Assembly (NCBI GenBank): GCA_002405515.1
Contig: DHLZ01000320.1
Coordinates: forward strand, 22,588 to 28,547
Source of the DNA: Planctomycetaceae bacterium UBA4655
GTDB lineage: Bacteria > Planctomycetota > Planctomycetia > Pirellulales > UBA1268
Direction of reading: 5' to 3'
DNA: 5,960 nt
A program made the position numbers and the translations under genes. The notes beneath the pieces were generated by a model, which was given only the letters and a program-made list of their open reading frames with translations, made no database searches and was not told the origin of the DNA. Positions 1 to 5,960 of the stretch are shown here, one piece after another. The stretch's first letter is position 1, and each line of letters starts with the position of its first letter.

Positions 1-101
1 TCGGCCACCACGGTGTCGTCGCAGCTGATGCTGAATACCCGCTGGCCAACCTGGACCCGCGTTTCAGGCTCGGCCACCACGAAACTCAGCCGATACCGCA
101 G
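1..101 (-). other. Start of a malectin-like C-terminal domain (truncated by window edge)
   Basis: Residues 1074-1106 contain YRLSFVVAEPETRVQVGQR followed by VFSISCDD. This resembles the core of malectin-type carbohydrate-binding domains, whose recognisable pattern is a 'Y-x-[VL]-x-[LF]-x-F-AEP' strand, then 'G-x-R-V-F-x-[IV]'. Such domains often end large exported planctomycete proteins and suggest glycan binding. Only about 30 residues are visible, so the assignment is tentative; another jelly-roll fold is possible. Confidence 0.45.
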
Positions 102-3100
102 GCCATCGAGGGGCACCCCGCCGTCCGGGAAGACCACGGGCACCTGCATGGCAGGGGGGCCGATCTGGCCCCAGGCCCCCACCCAGGCCGGCAGTCCCCG
201 GGCGCCGCGGAGGCGATGCTCGGCGATCTCATACAGGCCCATGGCCTCCGGGGCCGTCTCGCCCTGGGCTAACTTCGGAGTTCGCCCGGCCATGACGCCG
301 GTGGCCTGGACCCGAATCCACCATCGCCCCTGGGCATCGGCGCGGTTGCCCGGCGCGCCGGGCAGCAGGCCCAGCACCTGCACGGGGGCGGCCGCGGCCT
401 GCAGCCTGAGGCAGGCGTCGCCGGCCCAGGCGGTGACCGGCTCGCGATGGGCGAGCGTGCGCGTGGTGGCTTGGGCGCGGTTATTAAAACGCGGCATGGC
501 GGCGTTGCTGATGTTGACCAGCCCGCCCGCCGGGATGTTGGTGGGGCTGCAGCCACTGTCGCCGCTGAGCTGGCCGACCATGAGGTTGTCTTGATCGATC
601 CAATTCGACCGGTTGGCGGCGAACGACCGCGACGAGATGAGGTGCGTGCATCCGGCCGTGGGCACGGTCCAGAATGCGGGCACGCCCGTGACCGGGCTGC
701 GCCGCTCGAACCGGCGGCCGGTCAGGGCGTCGAGCTCCAAGCCGTCCCGCTGGACGACCCGCGTCCCTGCCAGCGAGTAGGGCTCCTTGTAGACGAAGTC
801 GCTGCACCGATAGACCTCGCTGCCATCGGCCCCGCGCAGGGCCACAAGCAGGCCCTTCACGGCGTTCTTGTGGACTTTCGGGTCGTTGCCGGCGGCCCCC
901 TCCCATGCGTCACCGACCAGCTTATAGCCATGCCGCGAGGGCAGGATCAGCATGTCCTGGGCGGCGTCATAGACGATGTCGGTGAGCAAGGCCGGCAGGT
1001 CCACCTCCCACAGCTGCCTGCCCGTGGCCAGGTCAAAACTCCGCATGCTGCCCTTGTCGGCATTCGGTGGCACGCTGCCTTCCGTGGTGGCGATCCCCTT
1101 CACCACCCCCCCGGCCAGCAGGTCGACCGCGTACAGCCGTCCGCCGCCCATGGCAAAGCCATGGTTCACGAATCCACGCGCGGCATCGATCTTCCATCGC
1201 ACTGCGCCCGTCCGCGCATCCAGGCACACGAGATGCCGCATCCGCTGGCGGTCTTTGGCATAGTGGCCGCCGTTGCCGTCCCAGCCGGCGCGGGCCCGCC
1301 GCAGATCCTCGGCGGCGAACAGGCTGGCCACCACCACCTGGTCATCGACCCGCAGGTGGCCCCAGCGCAGGTCGCCAAGCTCGGCCGGGATCGTCCAGGC
1401 GGCCCGCTGCGCGCCGGTGAGTAGATCGAAGACCAGCAGCTCTTTGGCGGCGGCGATGAACAGCTCGTTGGTGTTGCACGACATGTTGAACCCGCCCGAC
1501 CGGCACATGTCGCAGCTGGTCACCGGCATCCGGTTGCTTTGCGGGTTGTCCCACGGCTCCTTAACGTCTTGGTTGTGGACGCCCAGTGCGGCCAACGGAT
1601 ACCAGGCCTGCAGCGGCTGTTTCCACAGGAACCGCCCGGTGTATTGGTCGAACGCCGCCACCCGGCCGATGCCTTGCTGGATCCACACGCCCTTGGCCAG
1701 CAGGTGGGCCTGGGGCTGCGGCACCTGGCCTTCCTGTGTGCCTTTCGCCGGCACCATGAAGTTGTCTCCGCTGTCGGCGGGACCGCCATACCAGTGGACG
1801 CCGAGGGGGAAGTGCAGATCGGCTTCGAGCAGGCCGCTGGCATTGGCCGCGTCGGCCATGTCGTGGCTCCAGTTGGCGTGCCCGGTGGCCAGGCCGGGCC
1901 GGCGCACGGCCTTGGCGTCGCCCAGGGAGACCACCTCCAAGTCGCGGCGGCCGTTGATCACGGCGGCCGGGTCGGCCTTGGCCGGCAGCAGCAACGTGCC
2001 GCCGTAGGGACGCAGCAGCCGCGTTAGCCCGCTGTTCACGCCCTCCCGCTCGGTTGCCACGAACGCGAAGCACCAGGGGGGCAGGTCGTCGCTGGCGGGG
2101 TCGATGGTCAGCACCTGCACGCGACCGCTCGACATCAGGCCGGCGTCCATGAGCCGCTTCCGCACGGCGGCGGTGCGGGCGGCGTCGGCATCGACGGCCA
2201 CCAGATGGGCCGCGTTGCCGGCCCGTGCCAAGCCCTCGACCAGCCCGCCATCGGCCAGCCCCGCCACCAAGACCCAGCCGCCGTCGATGGCGGCGGCCAG
2301 CGGGTGCGCTGTGGATTTCCCGGCGTCGGGCTCAGCGAGCGCCGCCGGCGACGCCGGCGGAGTGCGGCTGAAACCGATCAATCGCTGGCCGCTGGTCGCG
2401 ATCACCAAGACGCCCCGGGCAGCATCGGCGGCCGGCAGGCTTTGGGTCACTACGCCGGGGCCGCCGGTGGGATCCGTGGCAGGGCCGGGACTCGACTCGA
2501 TCACCGCTTCCATGACGGTGTAGGTGTTGCCGTCGCCGCGAGCCAGCCGAAGCAGAGGTGGCCCGCCGGGGTTCGGCACCTTGAGGCTGGCCGGAACGAC
2601 CTTGCCCTTGGCATCGGTGGTGGAGCGGCGTTCGCCGGTGGCGATGTCGAGCACGACCGAAAAATCCTCGGCTTCGTCGCACCGCTGCCGCAACCCCACG
2701 AAACCCACGCTGTCACCCTCCACGACCACACGGCCGCCGATGCGGTCCTTGAGTTGGCGGCGCAACATCCGCTCCTCGCCTGTCGCCGCGTCCACGGCAA
2801 AGACCCAGATGCCGTCGTCGATGAAGTATCCGCATCCGCCATAGGCCACTCCGCCCGCCACGGTGATGCTGGTGGCGATGGGCCACGACGATTGCAGACG
2901 CTCGTGGCCGATGCACTGCCGCGTGCCCGGGCCAGGGCGATACCGCCACCGCAGGCCGCCGTCCTTGAGATTCAGGCATGCCACGGTGCCGTCGTCACTG
3001 CCGACGAAGACGGCGTCGCCCGCCACGGTGGGCACCCACCGCACCGCGCCGTCGAAGCCAAACCGCCATGCCTCGCTGCCATCGGCGCGGCGATAGGCCC

Positions 3101-3320
3101 GCACCGTCCCGTCGGCGGTGCAGCCCACCAGGAGCAGGTCGCCGGCGTCCACCACCTTGGTGCCGCGATCCACGGGAAAGCGTCGCTGGTTGTGGGCCCA
3201 CATGGGCTGGCGATCGGGCAGTTGCCGAGTCCATGCCACGTGCCAGGTGTCAGCCGCAGGAAGCGACGCGCCGTGCAGGCACAGGAGCAGAACAACCGGG
3301 GCAAGGCGGAATGTTCGCAT
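1..3320 (-). CDS. Exported PQQ-like beta-propeller protein with embedded methyltransferase-like domain (3' end beyond window)
   Basis: Reading the minus strand from ATG at 3318-3320 gives 1106 codons with no stop, so the C-terminus lies beyond the left edge. Residues 1-23 look like a Sec signal peptide: RTFR, a hydrophobic core rich in Val/Leu, then SLPAA before Asp24. PQQ-like propeller repeats follow, e.g. residues 61-87 (DGTVRAYRRADGSEAWRF) and 102-127 (DGTVACLNLKDGGLRW). Residues about 345-446 resemble a class I SAM-methyltransferase fold. Propeller blades resume at about 480 and include AAFDQYTGRFLW (555-566), CLDARTGAVRW and SFDLATGRQLW. The visible end (about 1074-1106) resembles a malectin domain. 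From memory, this architecture is common in planctomycete proteins annotated 'PQQ-binding-like beta-propeller' or BamB-like, including the motif GHANWSHDMADAAN (480-493). Its substrate and role are unknown to me. It is probably periplasmic or outer-surface, and I infer a structural or binding role. It lies 156 bp downstream of fhcA in the same direction, with its own ribosome binding site, and its codon use differs from fhcA. Confidence 0.92.
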   Translation of the reverse strand, partial: MRTFRLAPVVLLLCLHGASLPAADTWHVAWTRQLPDRQPMWAHNQRRFPVDRGTKVVDAGDLLLVGCTADGTVRAYRRADGSEAWRFGFDGAVRWVPTVAGDAVFVGSDDGTVACLNLKDGGLRWRYRPGPGTRQCIGHERLQSSWPIATSITVAGGVAYGGCGYFIDDGIWVFAVDAATGEERMLRRQLKDRIGGRVVVEGDSVGFVGLRQRCDEAEDFSVVLDIATGERRSTTDAKGKVVPASLKVPNPGGPPLLRLARGDGNTYTVMEAVIESSPGPATDPTGGPGVVTQSLPAADAARGVLVIATSGQRLIGFSRTPPASPAALAEPDAGKSTAHPLAAAIDGGWVLVAGLADGGLVEGLARAGNAAHLVAVDADAARTAAVRKRLMDAGLMSSGRVQVLTIDPASDDLPPWCFAFVATEREGVNSGLTRLLRPYGGTLLLPAKADPAAVINGRRDLEVVSLGDAKAVRRPGLATGHANWSHDMADAANASGLLEADLHFPLGVHWYGGPADSGDNFMVPAKGTQEGQVPQPQAHLLAKGVWIQQGIGRVAAFDQYTGRFLWKQPLQAWYPLAALGVHNQDVKEPWDNPQSNRMPVTSCDMCRSGGFNMSCNTNELFIAAAKELLVFDLLTGAQRAAWTIPAELGDLRWGHLRVDDQVVVASLFAAEDLRRARAGWDGNGGHYAKDRQRMRHLVCLDARTGAVRWKIDAARGFVNHGFAMGGGRLYAVDLLAGGVVKGIATTEGSVPPNADKGSMRSFDLATGRQLWEVDLPALLTDIVYDAAQDMLILPSRHGYKLVGDAWEGAAGNDPKVHKNAVKGLLVALRGADGSEVYRCSDFVYKEPYSLAGTRVVQRDGLELDALTGRRFERRSPVTGVPAFWTVPTAGCTHLISSRSFAANRSNWIDQDNLMVGQLSGDSGCSPTNIPAGGLVNISNAAMPRFNNRAQATTRTLAHREPVTAWAGDACLRLQAAAAPVQVLGLLPGAPGNRADAQGRWWIRVQATGVMAGRTPKLAQGETAPEAMGLYEIAEHRLRGARGLPAWVGAWGQIGPPAMQVPVVFPDGGVPLDGLRYRLSFVVAEPETRVQVGQRVFSISCDDTVVA
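1983..2288 (-). other. Methyltransferase-like Rossmann domain inside the propeller protein (residues about 345-446)
   Basis: The segment follows the order of class I SAM-methyltransferase motifs. Beta-1 plus glycine loop is WVLVAGLADGG (349-359). An acid ends beta-2 in HLVAVDADAA (Asp377 or Asp379), followed by the helix RTAAVRKRLMDAGL. A motif-II-like strand is RVQVLTIDPASDDLPPW (400-416). LLRPYGGTLLLP (435-446) matches the usual 'L+PGG.L' strand. The glycine loop is degenerate: Ala356 stands where GxGxG would have its middle Gly, and the usual acidic residue two positions before the first Gly is Val352. Because the host protein appears to be exported and SAM is cytosolic, the domain is more likely a structural relic or a binder of something else than an active methyltransferase. 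That last point is inference. Confidence 0.7.
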
Positions 3321-3330
3321 GCTTGGGAGG

Positions 3331-3337
3331 CTCCCTT
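3331..3337 (-). promoter_or_regulatory. Ribosome binding site of the propeller gene
   Basis: The minus strand reads AAGGGAG, ending 10 nt before the ATG at 3318-3320. It supports this start, as does the signal peptide that begins directly at the ATG. The core overlaps a small palindrome (GGGAGCCTCCC, 3325-3335) that could partly mask it in mRNA, though any such stem would be only about 3 bp. Confidence 0.55.
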
Positions 3338-3365
3338 TGCAAGGATGGGTCGACTTGATGTCACG

Positions 3366-3430
3366 AGACCGATGGTGATTGCGGAGAAAAAGTGTAGTCC
3401 GGTCAATCGCATCTCCACAATCATCGGTCT
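3366..3430 (-). repeat. Long imperfect inverted repeat (hairpin) between fhcA and the propeller gene
   Basis: In the direction of transcription the 5' arm AGACCGATGATTGTGGAGA (3412-3430) can pair with the 3' arm at 3366-3387. This gives 8 bp (AGACCGAT/ATCGGTCT), then a small 3' bulge of about 3 nt, then 11 bp (GATTGTGGAGA/TCTCCGCAATC, one G-U). The loop is 24 nt. It begins 46 nt after the fhcA stop and ends 45 nt before the propeller start. An alternative stem inside the loop, GATTGACCGGA (3398-3408) with TCCGCAATC (3377-3385), competes for the same 3' arm. No T-run follows the 3' arm on either strand, so it is not a textbook intrinsic terminator. It could be a transcript-end or processing structure, an attenuator-like leader, or a palindromic repeat element. 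The pairing is seen directly; the role is unknown. Confidence 0.7.
3378..3406 (-). promoter_or_regulatory. Weak sigma70-like promoter candidate for the propeller gene
   Basis: The minus strand has TTGACC (3401-3406, five of six matches to TTGACA), a 17-nt spacer, then CGCAAT (3378-3383, three of six matches to TATAAT). It would start transcription roughly 50 nt before the propeller ATG. It lies within the inverted repeat. Promoter consensus is poorly known in planctomycetes and the -10 match is weak, so this is only a candidate. Confidence 0.2.
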
Positions 3431-3476
3431 GCCCTGGCTCGGAATCGCCTTGGTGCACGCGGCAGTCCGGCATCGT

Positions 3477-5003
3477 TCAGGATGACGCCGCGAGCAGGCG
3501 GCCCGCAACCCGGCGGCGGACGTGGCCGTCCTCGGCGACGAGCACGCCTCCCTTGAAGACCTTCGCGGGCATGGCGAACATCCGCGAGAGGTCGGGGTCG
3601 GGTCGGTAGAGCGTGATGTCGGCGTCGGCCCCGGGGCCGAGATGCCCCTTCTGCGGCAGGCCCGCGATCCGCGCCGGCGCCGCGCGGGTCACGATGCACA
3701 GCTCGTTGAGCGTGTACTGCCTGCTGATGCCCGCAAGCGGGCTCTTCCGCCGCACCGCCGGGTGGATCCGCGACAAGGCCTCGCGGCGGAACGACTCGTC
3801 GCCGAGCAGCCGCATGAGCAGCGGGTAGGCGAGAAAATGGGCCCCGTTGGGGTGGTCGGTCGAGAGCACGAGCCGCCACGGATCGGCGACGGAGAGGAAC
3901 CACTCCAGGCCGATCGCCCACTGCCAGGCATGCACGAGGCTCTTCTCACGGTAGCGGATCGGCATGACGCCGCAGCCTCCCTCGAGATGGAGGTCGTGCG
4001 ACATCCACGGGACGCCCGTCGCGTGGGCGAGATGCTCCGCGGCCGTCGAGTCGCCCGTCATGGCGACCGTGTCGCCGAAGAGCACCTGCCCGACGTCGAG
4101 CGTGAGGGAGGGGTGGGCGTCGAAATACTCGACGAGCGGCGTGACGCCCGACCCGAACGCCTCGGCGTCGAGGCCGCCGCCAGAATAACTGTGGAACTGC
4201 ACATGCGCGAGGTGCGCCCGCAGGCCGTCGAGCGTCTTCATCGTCTCGAGCGTCGTCCTCCAATTGCCGGGCAGCCCGAGGTTCACGGTATGCACATGGA
4301 GGCAGTGGGGCAGGCCTGCCGCGGCGACGGCCCGCTGCGTTCGCTCGAGGATCCGCCGCGGCGTGAGATCGAATCCGGGCACGGCGTCGTCGAGGTCGCG
4401 GTGGTCGCCCCGCAGCCCCTGCTTCCAGAAGACGGCCCCGCCGGGGTTGGCGATCTTCACCGCCCAGCCCGCCCCCGCGCGGACGATGTCACCGACGAGC
4501 CTCGCCGTCTCGGCCTCGCTGCCGGAGGCGATCGACGCGAGCACGTCGTGGTCGTCGGCCGCGAGCAGATACATCCCCTTGTCGAGGTTCGGCAGGTCGT
4601 CGAGTTCCATCCTCGCGATCCCCGCAGACGTCGTGGCGATCGCCGCGTCGAACACGGTCGTGTAGCCGAGCGACGCGTAGAGATCGCCCGTCGCCGCGAT
4701 GGTCGGAACCGCCGCCACCGGCCCGCGGGCAAGGTGGGGCGAGATCCTCCGGCCCGCCGCGACCTTCGGCCCGACGACATGGCTGTGGAGATCGACGCCT
4801 CCCGGCATCGCCACGAGCCCGCGACCGGCAATGATCGAGGCCGCAGCCCGCCGCTCGGCCGACGGCGGCTCGATGATCCTGCCCCCCTCGAACCAGATGT
4901 CGCCGACGACGCCGTCGCGACCGTGGGCCGGATCGTGGATCCTCGCCCCTTCGATGCAGGTGAGGGTTGCGTCTGCGGCGAAAGTCGATTCGCCCGGCCT
5001 CAT
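3477..5003 (-). CDS. fhcA: Formyltransferase/hydrolase complex subunit A (formylmethanofuran dehydrogenase subunit A homologue)
   Basis: This gene encodes a complete 508-residue protein, somewhat shorter than methanogen FwdA/FmdA (about 570). It belongs to the amidohydrolase superfamily, and in the bacterial Fhc complex this subunit hydrolyses the formylated methanofuran-like cofactor to formate in the cytoplasm. The family's metal-site elements are present: HxH in GGVDLHSHVVGPKV (His73, His75), a candidate carboxylated lysine in WAVKIANPGGAVFWKQG (Lys183), histidines in HCLHVHTVNLGLPGN (His236, His238) and AHLAHVQFHSYSGGG (His264, His267, His271), and the catalytic-type Asp383 in LVLSTDHPNGAHFLAYP. 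The C-terminus (GHLGPGADADITLYRP, about 453-468) is the usual amidohydrolase beta-sandwich closing segment. The start at 5001-5003 is set by the ATGA overlap with fhcB and by GGGAGG 7 nt upstream. The frame stays open further upstream, but that stretch is only fhcB read out of frame. No inactivating change is visible. Confidence 0.95.
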   Translation of the reverse strand: MRPGESTFAADATLTCIEGARIHDPAHGRDGVVGDIWFEGGRIIEPPSAERRAAASIIAGRGLVAMPGGVDLHSHVVGPKVAAGRRISPHLARGPVAAVPTIAATGDLYASLGYTTVFDAAIATTSAGIARMELDDLPNLDKGMYLLAADDHDVLASIASGSEAETARLVGDIVRAGAGWAVKIANPGGAVFWKQGLRGDHRDLDDAVPGFDLTPRRILERTQRAVAAAGLPHCLHVHTVNLGLPGNWRTTLETMKTLDGLRAHLAHVQFHSYSGGGLDAEAFGSGVTPLVEYFDAHPSLTLDVGQVLFGDTVAMTGDSTAAEHLAHATGVPWMSHDLHLEGGCGVMPIRYREKSLVHAWQWAIGLEWFLSVADPWRLVLSTDHPNGAHFLAYPLLMRLLGDESFRREALSRIHPAVRRKSPLAGISRQYTLNELCIVTRAAPARIAGLPQKGHLGPGADADITLYRPDPDLSRMFAMPAKVFKGGVLVAEDGHVRRRVAGRLLAASS

Positions 5004-5960
5004 GGCATGGCCTCCCGGGCGTCCCCGCCAAGCTGATCGAGAAACTGCCCGAGCACGGCTTCCAGCGAGGGAGCATCGGCGGCGACAAGCGGCCGGAGCG
5101 CCACGAGCCTGCCGTCTTCCCGAAGCATCTGCCCCTGCGATTCCAGCATCGTGCCGGCCGAACGGACGAACACGGTCCGCCGCGATCCCGGCACGACCCT
5201 CTCCGGATCGGCGCCGATCCAGACGACATCGTGGCCGTGAGCGACCTGCGAACGCGTCGCCTCCGCCACCGCCCGCCGCATCGACTCCGACAGTCCGCCG
5301 ACGACGAGGAGAAGATCGACTTCGCCCCGTGCGACGAGCCGCTCCCCATCCGCTTCGGCCGGCTCGAACCGCCCGCCGCGATCGCAGGCCGCGGCGATCG
5401 CGGCACTCGCCCCGTGCCGCCACGTCGCCACGGCCGCGGCTCCGGCGGCGTTGCCCCCCCCGGAGAGGACGCCGGGGCCGAGTGGGATCTCGAACGCGGG
5501 CCCGCGGTGGGCGAGATGCCGAACCAGGCGGGCGACCGCCCATCGTTCGATCCCGATGGCGTCGCCCGCGCCGGTGACGATCGCCGTGCACTTTGCAGAC
5601 TCGATGTACCCGCGAACACGGACCGCGATGGGATCGGCATCGTCTTCCGCCTCGATCGAACGGGCGAGGTCGACCGCGAGGGACGCTTCGCAGGCGAGAT
5701 GCTCGCAGCTCATGCCATCCGGCAGCGAGGGCCGCACGGGACCGAGAGCCAGAATCGTCCGCGGCGATCCCGCGACGGCGGGATCGAGAAACCGTTCGAT
5801 GAACCGCGGGTGCGATCCTGAAGGATCTGCGAACCAGAGCATGACGAGATCGGCCCGGTCGCGAAGCTCCTCCCACTGCGCGGTGACCTCGCCCGCCCGC
5901 GCGATCGAGGACCCCGTGACGAGGCGGCCGTCGCGGGAGCCGGTGTCGAAGCCGCCGCCG
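5000..5960 (-). CDS. fhcB: Formyltransferase/hydrolase complex subunit B (formylmethanofuran dehydrogenase subunit B homologue), 5' partial
   Basis: This frame enters from the right edge (first whole codon 5957-5959) and ends at TGA 5000-5002, giving 319 visible residues. Roughly 80-120 N-terminal residues are probably missing compared with the family. An ATG at 5840-5842 is internal, because conserved sequence continues upstream of it. Family marks are RADLVMLWFADPSGSHPRF (35-53 of the visible part; relatives read 'NRAD..V.WG.(D/N)P...HPR'), the Gly/Ala-rich GVLSGGGNAAGAAAVATW, FEPAEADGERLVARGEVD, and the closing RSAGTMLESQGQMLREDGR plus LVALRPL. FwdB/FmdB carries the Mo/W-pterin site in methanogens. 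Bacterial FhcB is reported to lack that function and serves in a hydrolytic complex. No Cys or Sec is visible where the metal ligand would align. It is translationally coupled to fhcA. Confidence 0.92.
   Translation of the reverse strand, partial: GGGFDTGSRDGRLVTGSSIARAGEVTAQWEELRDRADLVMLWFADPSGSHPRFIERFLDPAVAGSPRTILALGPVRPSLPDGMSCEHLACEASLAVDLARSIEAEDDADPIAVRVRGYIESAKCTAIVTGAGDAIGIERWAVARLVRHLAHRGPAFEIPLGPGVLSGGGNAAGAAAVATWRHGASAAIAAACDRGGRFEPAEADGERLVARGEVDLLLVVGGLSESMRRAVAEATRSQVAHGHDVVWIGADPERVVPGSRRTVFVRSAGTMLESQGQMLREDGRLVALRPLVAADAPSLEAVLGQFLDQLGGDAREAMP
5011..5016 (-). promoter_or_regulatory. Ribosome binding site of fhcA, inside the end of fhcB
   Basis: The minus strand reads GGGAGG, 7 nt before the ATG of fhcA at 5001-5003. 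It lies in the last codons of fhcB (coding Arg-Glu). With the ATGA stop/start overlap at 5000-5003 it fixes the fhcA start and indicates translational coupling. Confidence 0.75.

Noticed and set aside
447..1424. Plus-strand open frame (325 codons)
   Set aside because: Antisense shadow of the propeller gene. It has no family resemblance and no ribosome binding site.
1..3320. PQQ-dependent methanol/alcohol dehydrogenase, tempting because of the neighbouring C1 genes
   Set aside because: The repeats are generic propeller blades. I see none of the expected quinoprotein dehydrogenase features (PQQ and metal ligands, adjacent Cys pair), and the methyltransferase-like insert points to the BamB-like planctomycete family instead.
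3252..3320. Lipoprotein signal (Cys14 in the signal peptide)
   Set aside because: The residues before Cys14 are Leu-Leu-Leu, lacking the small residue needed at -1, and the Cys lies within the hydrophobic core. A standard signal peptide ending near residue 23 fits better.
3366..3430. Intrinsic terminator
   Set aside because: The stem is strong, but no T-run follows either arm. The only T5 lies inside the loop, so I kept it as a hairpin of unknown role.
2205..3485. Plus-strand open frame (426 codons) opposite the N-terminal part of the propeller gene
   Set aside because: Antisense shadow without domain features. It also runs across the intergenic hairpin. The minus frame codes a signal peptide and propeller repeats.
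2972..3508. Minus-strand open frame (178 codons) spanning the intergenic region
   Set aside because: It overlaps the end of fhcA and the start of the propeller gene in another frame. It has no domain and is rich in Trp/Cys/Pro from frame-shifted GC-rich codons.
3522..5036. Long plus-strand open frame (504 codons) opposite fhcA
   Set aside because: It is a shadow of fhcA, typical of high-GC sequence. The product is a low-complexity Arg/Gly/Val-rich string with no recognisable domain, while the minus frame has conserved family motifs.
3477..5876. 799-codon minus-strand frame suggesting fhcA fused to an upstream domain
   Set aside because: The part above 5003 is fhcB read in the wrong frame and is Arg/Ser-rich nonsense. 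The ATGA overlap and GGGAGG site place the fhcA start at 5003.

Overview
The window carries two blocks of high-GC coding sequence, all read from the minus strand: two genes of the tetrahydromethanopterin/methanofuran-type C1 pathway on the right (about 3477-5960) and one very large exported beta-propeller protein on the left (1-3320). A bacterium with fhc genes next to a giant PQQ-like propeller that carries a methyltransferase-like domain points to a planctomycete, probably of the Pirellulales type. This assignment rests on remembered family features, not on a search.

Right block, in transcription order: the C-terminal 319 codons of fhcB (formylmethanofuran dehydrogenase subunit B homologue, 5' end outside the window), then a complete 508-residue fhcA. 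The two overlap by 4 bp (ATGA at 5000-5003), with a strong ribosome binding site inside the end of fhcB, so they are almost certainly co-transcribed and translationally coupled. In bacteria the Fhc complex (FhcABCD) moves the formyl group from formyl-H4MPT to a methanofuran-like cofactor and hydrolyses it to formate, which completes formaldehyde oxidation or detoxification. FhcA is the metal-dependent hydrolase and FhcB a molybdoenzyme-like subunit. fhcC and fhcD are not in the window and do not directly follow fhcA.

Between the blocks, 3321-3476 (156 bp) is non-coding. It holds a long imperfect inverted repeat (3366-3430) with two mutually exclusive ways of pairing, a weak promoter-like sequence and a ribosome binding site for the left gene.

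Left block: one open frame of at least 1106 residues that runs off the left edge without a stop. It encodes a signal peptide, half of a PQQ-like beta-propeller, a Rossmann/SAM-methyltransferase-like insert, the rest of the propeller, and the start of what looks like a malectin-type C-terminal domain. No functional link to the fhc genes is visible. Val and Leu codon choice changes sharply between the blocks (GTG/CTG on the left, GTC/CTC on the right), which raises the possibility of different origins or a join.

No RNA genes, CRISPR arrays, insertion sequences or attachment sites were seen. The window does not show a clear new multi-gene system. The most unusual items are the exported methyltransferase-like insert, the intergenic hairpin and the codon-usage break.
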